Positions 25,497 through 33,743 of a stretch of DNA of 64,000 bases are shown here, piece by piece. Under the pieces are notes generated by a model. That model did not search any database. It saw only the letters and a list, made by a program, of their open reading frames with translations, and was not told the DNA's origin. This stretch comes from Streptomyces sp. A 4/2 (lineage in GTDB: Bacteria; Actinomycetota; Actinomycetes; Streptomycetales; Streptomycetaceae). Where the stretch lies: positions 62,001 through 126,000 of the forward strand of contig NZ_CALNVW010000001.1 in assembly GCF_940670765.1 (NCBI RefSeq), read 5' to 3'. Made by a program: the position numbers and the translations under genes. Every line of letters starts with the position of its first letter. Position 1 is the stretch's first letter.

Positions 25497-26603
25497 CTAC
25501 CGCTCGGAGGCCGCCAGCTGTCCGCACGCTCCGTCGATCTCCTGGCCACGGGTGTCCCGCACGGTCACCGGCACACCGTGTGCGGCGATCGCGGACACGA
25601 ACGCCCGCTCGTCCTCCGGCCTGGACGCGGTCCACTTGGAGCCCGGCGTCGGATTCAGCGGGATCAGGTTGACGTGCACCGGCTTGCCCTTGAGCAGGCG
25701 GCCGAGCCGGTCACCGCGCCACGCCTGGTCGTTGATGTCGCGGATCAGGGCGTACTCGATCGAGACCCGGCGGCCGGACTTCTCCGCGTACTCCCACGCC
25801 GCGTCCAGCACCTCGCGTACCTTCCAGCGGGTGTTCACCGGGACGAGGGTGTCGCGCAGCTCGTCGTCGGGGGCGTGCAGCGAGACCGCGAGGCGGCACT
25901 TGAAGCCCTCGTCGGCGAAGCGCAGCATCGCGGGCACCAGGCCCACCGTGGAGACGGTGATCCCGCGCTGCGAAAGGCCGAGCCCGTCGGGCTCGGGATC
26001 GGTCAGCCGACGGATGGAACCGACGACCCGCTTGTAGTTGGCGAGCGGCTCGCCCATGCCCATGAAGACGATGTTGGAGAGCCGCGCGGGACCTCCGGGG
26101 ACCTCACCGTCACGCAGCGCGCGCATCCCGTCGACGATCTGGTGCACGATCTCGGCGGTCGACAGATTCCGGTCCAGGCCCGCCTGCCCCGTGGCGCAGA
26201 AGGGGCAGTTCATACCGCAGCCCGCCTGCGAGGAGATGCACATGGTCACCCGGTCCGGGTAGCGCATCAGCACCGACTCGACGAGCGTGCCGTCGTGCAG
26301 CTTCCAGAGCGTCTTACGGGTGGTGTCGTCGTCGCAGCTGATGTGCCGCACGACACTCATCAGCTCGGGGAGCAGCGCCTCCCGCAGCTTCTCGCGCGAA
26401 GCGGCCGGGATGTCGGTCCACTCGGCGGGGTCGTGGGCGTACCGCGCGAAGTAGTGCTGCGACAGCTGCTTGGCGCGGAACGGCTTCTCGCCGGTCTCGG
26501 CCACGGCGTCCTTGCGCTCGGCGGGCGTGAGGTCGGCGAGGTGGAGCGGGGGCTTCTTGGCTCCGCGGGGCGCGACGAAAGTGAGTTCTCCGGGCTTAGG
26601 CAT
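25497..26603 (-). CDS. rlmN: 23S rRNA (adenine2503-C2)-methyltransferase, also acts on tRNA
   Basis: A 368-residue radical SAM enzyme that methylates C2 of A2503 in 23S rRNA and A37 of some tRNAs. The 4Fe-4S cluster cysteines are in CGMNCPFC, preceded by [20 protein letters not shown] and GLAVSL-type strands (here [15 protein letters not shown]) follow, and the catalytic cysteine region lies near the C-terminus ([10 protein letters not shown]). There is no strong ribosome binding site. The start codon lies inside a 26-bp direct repeat that recurs at 28804, so an accessory segment appears to abut this gene's 5' end. Confidence 0.95.
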   Translation of the reverse strand: MPKPGELTFVAPRGAKKPPLHLADLTPAERKDAVAETGEKPFRAKQLSQHYFARYAHDPAEWTDIPAASREKLREALLPELMSVVRHISCDDDTTRKTLWKLHDGTLVESVLMRYPDRVTMCISSQAGCGMNCPFCATGQAGLDRNLSTAEIVHQIVDGMRALRDGEVPGGPARLSNIVFMGMGEPLANYKRVVGSIRRLTDPEPDGLGLSQRGITVSTVGLVPAMLRFADEGFKCRLAVSLHAPDDELRDTLVPVNTRWKVREVLDAAWEYAEKSGRRVSIEYALIRDINDQAWRGDRLGRLLKGKPVHVNLIPLNPTPGSKWTASRPEDERAFVSAIAAHGVPVTVRDTRGQEIDGACGQLAASER

Positions 26604-26626
26604 GGTTCATCCAGTGTCGCAGACAC
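26601..26626. repeat. 26-bp direct repeat, left copy (at rlmN start)
   Basis: This 26-mer beginning CATGGTTCATCCAGTG recurs at 28804-28829 with 24 of 26 bases identical. On the minus strand it holds the rlmN start codon and a small hairpin (GTGTC-TGC-GACAC). The two copies bracket the 2.2-kb accessory segment between rlmN and cdsA and could be the ends of an inserted element. Confidence 0.75.
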
Positions 26627-26778
26627 CCGGTGGTACTCACGGTCGTCGCGCTGCTCGGAGGTGAGGGAGCCCGGCTCGGGACGGTCGTCGTTGGTCGTTG
26701 CCGGTCACCCTTGGCCACCCTCCGACGGCCCACAGACGGCCCGAACGGCATCGCCGCTCAGGCCGACTGAGCTGCGGC

Positions 26779-27441
26779 TCACTCCGCGATCAGGCCCCGG
26801 ATCGCCTCTTCCGACCAGTGACCGGCGGCCCCGCGCGACGAAGCGACGTAGGCCGCCACGGTGTCCGCGTCCCAGGCCCCGGCCTCAAGCAGGCCGGAAG
26901 CGACGAAACTCACGTAGGCACGAGAGGGCGGCACCAAGGTCACGTCGTCGGCTCCCCAAGGGGCTGTGAAGGTGAGAACGGGCAGTCCGTCCATCTGCCC
27001 CGCGCACACCAGAGTCTCGTACCGCCCACTCCCCAGCTGCGCGACGCCCGAGGTGAGGACCGCGCTGAGATCGAGGTCTTCGCCGGGGCTCCTGTACATC
27101 TCCTGAGCGGCGATGTCCGCGAACTGCGCCGCCGAGACAAGGTGGGCGCGGGCATAGACCCGTCCCTCCTGTTCCGGGTCGTAGAAGGCTCGTCCGCCGC
27201 CCCAGACCGGCGATTCCGTGGCGAAGTAGAGGACGCCTCTCAGCTCCACGGGCACGGATCGACTGGGCATGCGCCGGTCCCTGCACCCCGGATACGTCAT
27301 GCTCCCACCGGGCGGCTGACCACCCTCGATGTAGGCGGCAAGCCGGTCAAGGTGCATGTTCGAGCCGTACGAGGTGTACCAAACGTGCTGGGGCGCGGAC
27401 TCCTCCACGGCCCCTGGCTCGATGGGATGCGCGCCAACCAC
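26779..27441 (-). CDS. gamma-glutamylcyclotransferase-like fold protein
   Basis: A 220-residue protein with the YGSNM signature (VWYTSYGSNMHLDRLAAYI) of the GGCT/AIG2-like fold. Typical downstream features are PGCRDR, a substrate-loop region and LRGVLYFATESPVWGGGRAFYDP. Streptomyces homologues are sometimes mislabelled as histone deacetylase. The GTG start at 27441 has GGGAGG eight bases upstream. It is the only intact gene in the accessory segment between the direct repeats. Substrate is unknown; activity on a gamma-glutamyl compound is only suggested by the fold. Confidence 0.78.
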   Translation of the reverse strand: MVGAHPIEPGAVEESAPQHVWYTSYGSNMHLDRLAAYIEGGQPPGGSMTYPGCRDRRMPSRSVPVELRGVLYFATESPVWGGGRAFYDPEQEGRVYARAHLVSAAQFADIAAQEMYRSPGEDLDLSAVLTSGVAQLGSGRYETLVCAGQMDGLPVLTFTAPWGADDVTLVPPSRAYVSFVASGLLEAGAWDADTVAAYVASSRGAAGHWSEEAIRGLIAE

Positions 27442-27458
27442 GGTGCCTCCCTTCTATC

Positions 27459-27489
27459 GGATCCGAATCCATGACCTACGCATGACGAG
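27459..27489. repeat. 31-bp tRNA-3'-half-like repeat, copy 1
   Basis: Matches 28 of 31 bases at 28767-28797. On the minus strand it reads like the 3' anticodon arm plus T-arm of a tRNA (CATGCGTAGGTC then a TTCGGATCC T-loop). The T-stem is damaged in this copy. It lies just upstream of the GGCT-like gene; the surrounding 27442-27723 otherwise holds nothing I recognise. Confidence 0.6.
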
Positions 27490-27723
27490 GGCCTACAAGA
27501 TCGTGAACGATGGTGTCGACTCCTGTCGCCGAGTCCCGTCGCCCCGGCCAGAGACCTATTACACGAGGCCCGAGTACGGCCCGGTCCCACCTGGGACGAA
27601 CTCATGTGCGGCGCCCGGAAAACGACACAGCCACTGCCCCGACCATGACGCCTCACCAGGTCGAACAACGCTTTCAGCGGTGCCGGACCCAGCCAAGACG
27701 TCATCCGGACGCCGTTGTCGCGC

Positions 27724-28484
27724 TCAGGCCGGGCTCGGCGCCGCGCCCGTGGCCGCGTCGAGGGCCACCACACCGTCCGCAGTGCTGACATACACGAAGC
27801 CGTACGCCGTGACCAAGCCGTCGCCCAGCGTGGCTTCGGACCTGCCGGACCAGGTCGAGGTGGACCAGCGCTCGGAGCCGTCATCGGCGTCGACAAGGCA
27901 TGAACGATGCCGTCGGGGGGTCGGTCCTGCCGACGAAGACCAGGCCCTCGCCACCGCGATCTGCGTGGTGTGCGGCGTCGAGAGGTCCTTCTCGAGGGTC
28001 CACTTCTTGTGTCCCGTCGACGGGTCGAGCGTACATGTGCTTGTCCCGGCACGCGAAGTAGACGGTTCGCGGTGCGTTCCCGCGTGCGAACGGATCGGCC
28101 GTCCGCGTCGGCAACTAGGTGCGCCGCGGGAGGCTGTTCGGGAGTGCTCGGCACATATGTGGGCGGGTGAGCCGTGGCCTGGGGTATGAGGGGAGCGGCA
28201 GGCATCGCCACCTGCGCCGAAGTCAGGTCAGAGCCCGCAGTTCGTCACCGACCAGAGCCGCGGACTGCGGTCGGTCGACCGGTCGTTTCGCGAGCAGCCG
28301 CAGGACCAGAGCGTCGAGTGCGGCGGGAAGCCCGGCGCGCAGCGACCCCGGCGTGTCAGGCGCCTTGTTCAGATGGGCAGTCATCAGGGACACCGGGTCG
28401 CTCGCCGTGAACGGCGGTTCCCCGGTGAGCAGTTCGTACAGGACGCAACGCCACCAGTTCGTACCTGTCCGCGATGACCCGCAC
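27724..28484 (-). pseudogene. degraded Ser/Thr protein kinase with C-terminal PQQ repeats (AfsK-like architecture)
   Basis: Remnants in order on the minus strand fit one ancestral gene. GGAGGGGG and a GTG at 28484 begin MRVIADRYELV, the usual kinase N-terminus. After a short junction the frame shifts to CVLYELLTGEPPF...LLAKRPVDRPQSAALVGDELRAL (to 28223), the C-terminal end of a Ser/Thr kinase domain; the ATP-binding and catalytic loops between are missing. Further on, RTVYFACRDKHMYA (about 28060) and VSTADGVVALDAATG (about 27750), in different frames, are PQQ beta-propeller repeat pieces. Kinase plus PQQ repeats is the AfsK arrangement. No full-length product is possible. Confidence 0.7.
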
Positions 28485-28714
28485 AGCTGACCCCCTCCGT
28501 ACCGCACCTGGCGCCACGCTCCGAAGCACCCACGGCCGGCCCCCGTTGTACCCGAAGCGCCCGACACCCTCGCCAACCGGGTCTCCCTACGCCACTCCAG
28601 AAGGGCAAGGCCAAGCGGCCCAAGAAGTGGACCGCTTGGCCGCTCGGCTCACGCATCGCCACGCAAGCAGTTCCGCGGCATCCCCGTCGTGCGGCCCGGC
28701 ATGCCCCGGGCATG

Positions 28715-28746
28715 AAAAACCCCAGGTCACGGCGAGTGAGTCCTGG
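28715..28746 (-). terminator. intrinsic terminator downstream of the tRNA remnant
   Basis: On the minus strand ACCCCAGG and CCTGGGGT form a stem followed by TTTTTC, a rare T-tract terminator for this genome. It follows the tRNA-3'-half-like sequence at 28767-28797 by about 20 bases, exactly where a tRNA gene's own terminator would be. The rest of 28485-28714 shows no supportable gene. Confidence 0.7.
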
Positions 28747-28766
28747 GGTATTCCGAGACGCCTTCG

Positions 28767-28797
28767 GGATCCGAACCCGAGACCTACGCATGACGAG
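28767..28797. repeat. 31-bp tRNA-3'-half-like repeat, copy 2
   Basis: On the minus strand this contains a complete T-arm, TCGGG-TTCGGAT-CCCGA when the next three bases are included, preceded by CATGCGTAGGTC. It looks like the 3' half of a tRNA gene with its terminator but lacks the 5' half. Such 3' fragments are left as attachment sites by tRNA-targeted integrative elements. Amino-acid identity cannot be told. Confidence 0.6.
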
Positions 28798-28803
28798 CTT
28801 GTA

Positions 28804-28829
28804 CATGGTTCATCCAGTGCCACAGACAC
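28804..28829. repeat. 26-bp direct repeat, right copy
   Basis: Copy of the rlmN start-region repeat (24 of 26 identical to 26601-26626), including the CAT of the start codon and the short hairpin, in which one stem pair differs yet still pairs. It sits immediately next to the tRNA-like remnant and marks the right edge of the accessory segment. Confidence 0.75.
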
Positions 28830-28830
28830 T

Positions 28831-28872
28831 GGAGGGAGGGCCCGCCGCCCTGTGGACGACGCCCCTCCCTCC
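28831..28872 (-). terminator. cdsA terminator hairpin
   Basis: GGAGGGAGGG at 28831-28840 pairs with CCCTCCCTCC at 28863-28872, a 10-bp stem located 27 nt after the cdsA stop on the minus strand. Confidence 0.65.
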
Positions 28873-28898
28873 GGTGAAGACGCAGGTCGGAACCGGTG

Positions 28899-30002
28899 TC
28901 AGGAGCCCACGAACAGCACCATCAGCAGCCATACGACCGGAGCCGTGGGCAGCAGGGAGTCCAGCCGGTCCATGATGCCGCCGTGGCCCGGCAGCAGCGT
29001 GCCCATGTCCTTGATCCCGAGATCCCTCTTGATCATGGACTCGCCCAGGTCACCGAGGGTGGCGCTGGCCGCGACGGCGAGGCCGAGCAGCAGACCCTGC
29101 CACCACTGCCCGTCGTCGATCAGGAACTGCATGCACAGCGCGCCCGCCACCATCGCGAAGGTGACCGCACCGACCAGTCCCTCGCGGGTCTTGCCGGGGC
29201 TGATGCGCGGTGCGAGCTTGTGCTTGCCGAAGCGCCAGCCGATCGCGTACGCCCCGGTGTCGCTGACCACGGTCAGCAGCAGGAAGGTGAGCACCCGCCA
29301 GGGTCCGTCGTCCGACGTGAGCAGCAGCGCCACGAAGGTCGCGAGGAACGGCACGTAGAACGCGGCGAACACGCCCGCCGTGACGTCCCTGAGGTATCCC
29401 TCGGGCGACGCGGCCATCCGCCACACCAGTACCGCCAGCGCGGTGAGCGCCATGGCGACCCAGGCGCCCTCCGCACCGCGGGCGTACCCGGCGACGACCA
29501 TGGCGGCGCCGCCCACCGCGAGCGGTACCAGCGGAGCCTTGATGCCCTTGCGCTCGTCGAGCCGGGAGGTCAGCTCCCAGAGACCGACGACCACCGCGAC
29601 CGCGATCACTCCGACGAACGCGGCCTTCCAGATGAAGAGCGAAGCGACGACCACCACCCCGAGACCGACACCGACCCCTATCGCGGACCGCAGATCACGG
29701 CCGGCTTTCTTCTTCTCGGGGGGCGGCGGCGGGGCGGACATGGGCTCCTGCGGCATCTCGTCACGGAACAGGGGGCCACTCGGGCGAGTGGCCCCCCGGT
29801 CGTGTGCGGCACGTGCGTGTTCCGCACGGTCGTGATCTTCGGCGTCTCTGCCTGCGTCGGGCACGATGGGCATGGGCCGAGTCTGCTCAACTTCGTGCTC
29901 GCCGTAGGCGGGACCCGCCGGGACAGGCCCCTGGTCGGGGGCCTGTCGCCATTCCCCGACGGAGTGGCCGCTCTGCGGGGCACCCCAGGAAGAGTCGTTC
30001 AT
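28899..30002 (-). CDS. cdsA: phosphatidate cytidylyltransferase
   Basis: CDP-diacylglycerol synthase, 367 residues, which makes the CDP-diacylglycerol used for all membrane phospholipids. The first ~95 residues are a Pro/Asp-rich cytoplasmic extension not found in E. coli CdsA. About eight membrane segments follow. The family signature is complete: ISPGKTREG, GDLGESMIKRDLGIKDMGTLLPGHGGIMDRLDSL. Its ATG overlaps the frr stop by one base (TGATG). Two strong hairpins (29771-29796 and 29922-29947) lie inside the coding sequence of the extension. Confidence 0.95.
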   Translation of the reverse strand: MNDSSWGAPQSGHSVGEWRQAPDQGPVPAGPAYGEHEVEQTRPMPIVPDAGRDAEDHDRAEHARAAHDRGATRPSGPLFRDEMPQEPMSAPPPPPEKKKAGRDLRSAIGVGVGLGVVVVASLFIWKAAFVGVIAVAVVVGLWELTSRLDERKGIKAPLVPLAVGGAAMVVAGYARGAEGAWVAMALTALAVLVWRMAASPEGYLRDVTAGVFAAFYVPFLATFVALLLTSDDGPWRVLTFLLLTVVSDTGAYAIGWRFGKHKLAPRISPGKTREGLVGAVTFAMVAGALCMQFLIDDGQWWQGLLLGLAVAASATLGDLGESMIKRDLGIKDMGTLLPGHGGIMDRLDSLLPTAPVVWLLMVLFVGS

Positions 30003-30559
30003 CAGACCTCGAGCAGCTCGGCTTCCTTGTGCTTGAGCAGCTCGTCCACCTGCGCGACGTACCTCGCGGTGGTGTCGTCGAGCTCCTTCTCGGCGCGGCG
30101 GCCCTCGTCCTCGCCGACCTCGCCGTCCTTGATCATCTTGTCGATCGTCTCCTTGGCCTTACGGCGGATGGAACGGATCGAGATCTTGGAGTCCTCGGCC
30201 TTGGTCCTGGCGACCTTGGTGTACTCCTTGCGGCGCTCACCGGTCAGCTCGGGGAACGTCACACGGATGATGTTTCCGTCGTTGCTGGGGTTGACGCCGA
30301 GGTCCGAGTCACGGATCGCCTGCTCGATGTTGCGCAGGGCGCTCTTGTCGAACGGGGTCACCACGGCCATCCGCGCCTCGGGCACGGAGAACGAGGCGAG
30401 CTGGTTGATCGGGGTCAACGCGCCGTAGTAATCCGCCACGATCTTGCTGAACATCGCCGGGTGCGCACGCCCGGTGCGGATCGCAGCGAAGTCCTCCTTG
30501 GCGACCACGACGGCCTTCTCCATCTTCTCCTCGGCCTCGAGGAGGGTCTCTTCGATCAC
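30002..30559 (-). CDS. frr: ribosome recycling factor
   Basis: A 185-residue ribosome recycling factor that, with EF-G, splits post-termination ribosomes. The GTG start at 30559 gives the familiar start [33 protein letters not shown], with GGGAG seven bases upstream; an ATG five codons earlier lacks a ribosome binding site. The conserved RTGRAHP and [29 protein letters not shown] stretches are intact. It lies between pyrH and cdsA in the conserved order rpsB-tsf-pyrH-frr-cdsA. Confidence 0.97.
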   Translation of the reverse strand: MIEETLLEAEEKMEKAVVVAKEDFAAIRTGRAHPAMFSKIVADYYGALTPINQLASFSVPEARMAVVTPFDKSALRNIEQAIRDSDLGVNPSNDGNIIRVTFPELTGERRKEYTKVARTKAEDSKISIRSIRRKAKETIDKMIKDGEVGEDEGRRAEKELDDTTARYVAQVDELLKHKEAELLEV

Positions 30560-30685
30560 CACTTGCTCCCGCATGTCTTGAGTGGGCCCTGTGCTCTCAG
30601 GCCCTGGAGTAAACCCGTGTCTTGCCCTGCACGGTGTCCGACCGGCAGGTTCTTGTCCACCTTTTCGGCGGCCGTCCCCCGGTGT

Positions 30686-31450
30686 TCAGGCCCGGGTGCC
30701 CTGGTCGTTCACAAGAGTCCCGATCTTCTCACCCTTGACGGCACGCGCGATGTTGCCCGAGGCGAGCAGCTCGAAGACGAGGATGGGCAGGCTGTTGTCA
30801 CGGCAGAGAGTGATAGCGGTGGCGTCGGCGACCTTGAGGTCGCGCGAGAGGACCTCGCTGTACTCCAGCGCGTCGAACTTCACCGCACCGGGGTTCTTCT
30901 TCGGGTCGGAGTCGTAGACCCCGTCCACGCCGTTCTTGCCCATGAGCAGCGCCTCGGCGTCGATCTCCAGAGCGCGCTGCGCGGCCGTGGTGTCGGTGGA
31001 GAAGTACGGCATGCCCATGCCCGCGCCGAAGATGACGACGCGTCCCTTCTCCAGATGCCGCACGGCGCGCAGCGGGATGTACGGCTCCGCGACCTGCCCC
31101 ATGGTGATGGCGGTCTGGACGCGGGAATCGATGCCCTCCTTCTCCAGGAAGTCCTGGAGGGCGAGGCAGTTCATGACCGTGCCGAGCATGCCCATGTAGT
31201 CGGAGCGGGCCCGGTCCATGCCGCGCTGCTGGAGCTCGGCACCGCGGAAGAAGTTGCCGCCGCCGATGACGACCGCGATCTCCGCGCCGTCACGGACGAC
31301 CGCCGCGATCTCGCGGGCGATGGCGTGTACGACGTCGGGGTCGACGCCGAGGCCTCCGCCACCCGCGAACGCCTCGCCGGACAGCTTCAGCATGAAGCGG
31401 CCGTACTTCTTGCCGTTGTCGCTCTGATCGGCTTTATCGGCCTGTTCCAT
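30686..31450 (-). CDS. pyrH: UMP kinase
   Basis: A 254-residue bacterial-type uridylate kinase (amino-acid-kinase fold), phosphorylating UMP to [13 protein letters not shown] near residue 22, [29 protein letters not shown] and the [23 protein letters not shown] nucleotide loop are all present. The ~15-residue polar N-terminus is usual in Streptomyces. It is separated from tsf by a strong hairpin and from frr by 126 nt without notable features, so it may have its own promoter in the 31451-31607 gap. Confidence 0.96.
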   Translation of the reverse strand: MEQADKADQSDNGKKYGRFMLKLSGEAFAGGGGLGVDPDVVHAIAREIAAVVRDGAEIAVVIGGGNFFRGAELQQRGMDRARSDYMGMLGTVMNCLALQDFLEKEGIDSRVQTAITMGQVAEPYIPLRAVRHLEKGRVVIFGAGMGMPYFSTDTTAAQRALEIDAEALLMGKNGVDGVYDSDPKKNPGAVKFDALEYSEVLSRDLKVADATAITLCRDNSLPILVFELLASGNIARAVKGEKIGTLVNDQGTRA

Positions 31451-31477
31451 GGAGATCTCCTCGTGCGCATACGAAGA

Positions 31478-31523
31478 AGGCCATTGCCGGGGGTCCTTGC
31501 GGTTCCCTGTGCGGCAATGGCCT
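31478..31523 (-). terminator. tsf terminator hairpin
   Basis: A perfect 12-bp stem, AGGCCATTGCCG (31478-31489) with CGGCAATGGCCT (31512-31523), lies about 85 nt after the tsf stop, ending the rpsB-tsf unit before pyrH. Confidence 0.7.
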
Positions 31524-31607
31524 CCTCGTCAGATCTGCGGCCGTCCGGCGCGGACGCGGACGACTGCGTCAGACCCTATCGGGGTCTTCGGTGGATCGCG
31601 TACAGAC

Positions 31608-32444
31608 TCAGATGCCGACCTTGATGCGCGAGAAGCGCTTCAGGGAGACACCGGCCTCGTCCAGAACCTTCTGGACGGACTTCTTGTTGTCCAGGGCGTA
31701 CGGCTGGCCAAGGAGGGTGGCCTCCTTGAAGAAGCCGTTGACCCGACCCTCGACGATCTTCGGGAGGGCGGCCTCGGGCTTGCCCTCGGCGCGCGTGGTC
31801 TCCTCGGCGACGCGGCGCTCGGCCGCGACGACCTCGGCCGGAACGTCTTCCCGGTCCAGGTACTTCGGCGCGAAGGCGGCGATGTGCTGGGCAATACCGC
31901 GGGCGAGCTCGGCGTCGGCCTTGTCCAGCTCGACCAGGACACCGATCTGCGGGGGCAGGTCGGGCATGGTGCGGTGCATGTACGAGGTCACGTAGGCGCC
32001 CGAGAACTGCGCGAAGCGGTCCAGGACGATCTTCTCGCCGAGGTTGGCGTTGGCCTCGTCCACGAACGCCTGGACGGTCTTGCCGGCCTCGATCTCGGAC
32101 GCGAGCAGCGTCGCGATGTCGGCGGGCGAGGTCGCGGCGACGTGCGCGGCGATCGCGTTGGCGACGGCCTGGAACTTGTCACCCTTGGCAACGAAGTCCG
32201 TCTCGCACTTCAACTCGACGAGGACACCGGAGGTGTTGTCGTCGGCGATGAGGGTGACGACGGCGCCGTTCTCGGCGGAGCGGCCCTCGCGCTTGGCGAC
32301 GCCCTTCTGACCCTTGATGCGGAGCGCCTCGACGGCCTTGTCGACACTGCCGTCGGCCTCGTCGAGCGCCTTCTTGCAGTCCATCATGCCGGCGCCGGTG
32401 AGCTCACGGAGCTTCTTGACGTCAGCGGCGGTGTAGTTCGCCAT
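31608..32444 (-). CDS. tsf: elongation factor Ts
   Basis: A 278-residue EF-Ts, the nucleotide exchange factor for EF-Tu. The N-terminal UBA-like domain MANYTAADVKKLRELTGAGMMDCKKALDEADG and the core TDFVAKGDKF-type motif (CETDFVAKGDKFQAV) are present. The start at 32444 matches the family; the frame extends upstream to 32519 through the intergenic hairpin and is not coding there. It follows rpsB across a 93-nt gap containing an attenuator-like hairpin. Confidence 0.97.
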   Translation of the reverse strand: MANYTAADVKKLRELTGAGMMDCKKALDEADGSVDKAVEALRIKGQKGVAKREGRSAENGAVVTLIADDNTSGVLVELKCETDFVAKGDKFQAVANAIAAHVAATSPADIATLLASEIEAGKTVQAFVDEANANLGEKIVLDRFAQFSGAYVTSYMHRTMPDLPPQIGVLVELDKADAELARGIAQHIAAFAPKYLDREDVPAEVVAAERRVAEETTRAEGKPEAALPKIVEGRVNGFFKEATLLGQPYALDNKKSVQKVLDEAGVSLKRFSRIKVGI

Positions 32445-32488
32445 GATCCTGAAATTCTCTCTCGAAGTCTGAAAGATCTTACGGGTGA

Positions 32489-32516
32489 ACGGCGGAGGCC
32501 CTGAGGCCTCCGCCGT
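32489..32516 (-). terminator. rpsB-tsf intergenic attenuator hairpin
   Basis: A perfect 12-bp stem with a 4-base loop (ACGGCGGAGGCC-CTGA-GGCCTCCGCCGT) begins 22 nt after the rpsB stop on the minus strand. Partial termination between rpsB and tsf is known in other bacteria, so this is probably an attenuator tuning S2 against EF-Ts. Confidence 0.7.
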
Positions 32517-32537
32517 CAACTACCGAACCGGTGAAGG

Positions 32538-33467
32538 TCAGGCCTGCTCGGCGTCCGCGGCCGGAGCGGCCTCGGCGGCGGGCGCCTCGGCGGCGGGCGC
32601 CTCGGCGACGGCCTCGGCCGGGGTCTCCGCGGCGTCCGCGACCTTCTCGGTCTCGGCGGAGGTCTGGACGGCCTCGGCGCCGTCCTTCTTCTCACCGTCG
32701 AGCAGGTCACGCTCCCACTCGGCGAGCGGCTCGGACGCGGCCTTCTCGCCCGGCTTCTGGTCGCCGGTCGCAGCGCCGGAGCGGGCGATGAGGCCCTCGG
32801 CGACGGCGTCGGCGATCACGCGGGTGAGCAGGGTGACGGAACGGATCGCGTCGTCGTTGCCCGGGATCTTGTAGTCGACCTCGTCGGGGTCGCAGTTGGT
32901 GTCGAGGATCGCGACGACCGGGATGTGGAGCTTGCGCGCCTCACCGACGGCGATGTGCTCCTTCTTGGTGTCGACGATCCAGACGGCGCTGGGCACCTTC
33001 TGCATTTCGCGGATACCACCGAGGGTCTTCTCCAGCTTGGCCTTCTCACGCGAGAGGACCAGGAGCTCCTTCTTGGTGAGGCCGGAGGCGGCCACGTCCT
33101 CGAAGTCGATCTGCTCAAGCTCCTTCAGACGCTGAAGGCGCTTGTAGACGGTGGAGAAGTTGGTCAGCATGCCGCCGAGCCAACGCTGGTTGACGTACGG
33201 CATACCCACGCGCGTCGCCTGCTCGGCGATGGCTTCCTGGGCCTGCTTCTTCGTACCCACGAACATGATGGAGCCGCCGTGGGCGACGGTCTCCTTGACG
33301 AACTCGTAGGCGCGGTCGATGTACGACAGCGACTGGAGCAGGTCGATGATGTAGATGCCGTTGCGCTCCGTGAAGATGAAGCGCTTCATCTTCGGGTTCC
33401 AACGACGGGTCTGGTGACCGAAGTGGACGCCGCTTTCCAGCAGCTCCCGCATCGTGACGACGGCCAT
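32538..33467 (-). CDS. rpsB: 30S ribosomal protein S2
   Basis: A 309-residue S2. [43 protein letters not shown] is the canonical start, with AAGGAG upstream at the right distance. The core ends around residue 255 and is followed by a ~55-residue acidic Ala/Glu tail typical of actinobacteria. It heads the rpsB-tsf unit. A TACACT at 33631-33636 is a likely -10, and paired DnaA boxes lie just upstream of that promoter. Confidence 0.97.
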   Translation of the reverse strand: MAVVTMRELLESGVHFGHQTRRWNPKMKRFIFTERNGIYIIDLLQSLSYIDRAYEFVKETVAHGGSIMFVGTKKQAQEAIAEQATRVGMPYVNQRWLGGMLTNFSTVYKRLQRLKELEQIDFEDVAASGLTKKELLVLSREKAKLEKTLGGIREMQKVPSAVWIVDTKKEHIAVGEARKLHIPVVAILDTNCDPDEVDYKIPGNDDAIRSVTLLTRVIADAVAEGLIARSGAATGDQKPGEKAASEPLAEWERDLLDGEKKDGAEAVQTSAETEKVADAAETPAEAVAEAPAAEAPAAEAAPAADAEQA

Positions 33468-33665
33468 GGCCGTACTCCTTGAGGTGCTCGGTTGTCGCGA
33501 CCGCAGGATTGCTGCCGCGCCTGACGCCCCTACGCGCCGTGCCACTGGGACCGAGAGGCGCGTCCATCGACCGCAGAAGGGGTGATGGGGGGCGTGCGAA
33601 GTCGACCCGGTGACCCGGATCGCCATCAGAAGTGTACGGGACCCGGTGGGCGCCGGGTGACGGCG

Positions 33666-33692
33666 TTGTCCACAACCGGCTGGTAGTCCACA
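33666..33692 (+). promoter_or_regulatory. paired DnaA boxes upstream of the rpsB promoter
   Basis: TTGTCCACA at 33666-33674 is the preferred Streptomyces DnaA box. A second near-match, TAGTCCACA, lies at 33684-33692, start-to-start spacing 18 bases, same orientation. The pair sits about 30-55 bases upstream of the predicted rpsB -10 and before the divergent M23-like gene. The same arrangement, with much of the spacer conserved, recurs at 39454-39480. Confidence 0.6.
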
Positions 33693-33743
33693 GATACCGG
33701 CCATGATCCCCGCGAATGGACTCGCTGCGGGACGGTTCCCTCC

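Noticed and set aside
26601..28829. Insertion sequence
   Set aside because: No transposase or terminal inverted repeats were seen; the direct repeats are far longer than IS target duplications.
28712..28975. Small frame encoding FGIRTRDLRM on the plus strand
   Set aside because: This peptide pattern comes from reading a tRNA T-arm in antisense; it is better explained as the tRNA-like remnant.
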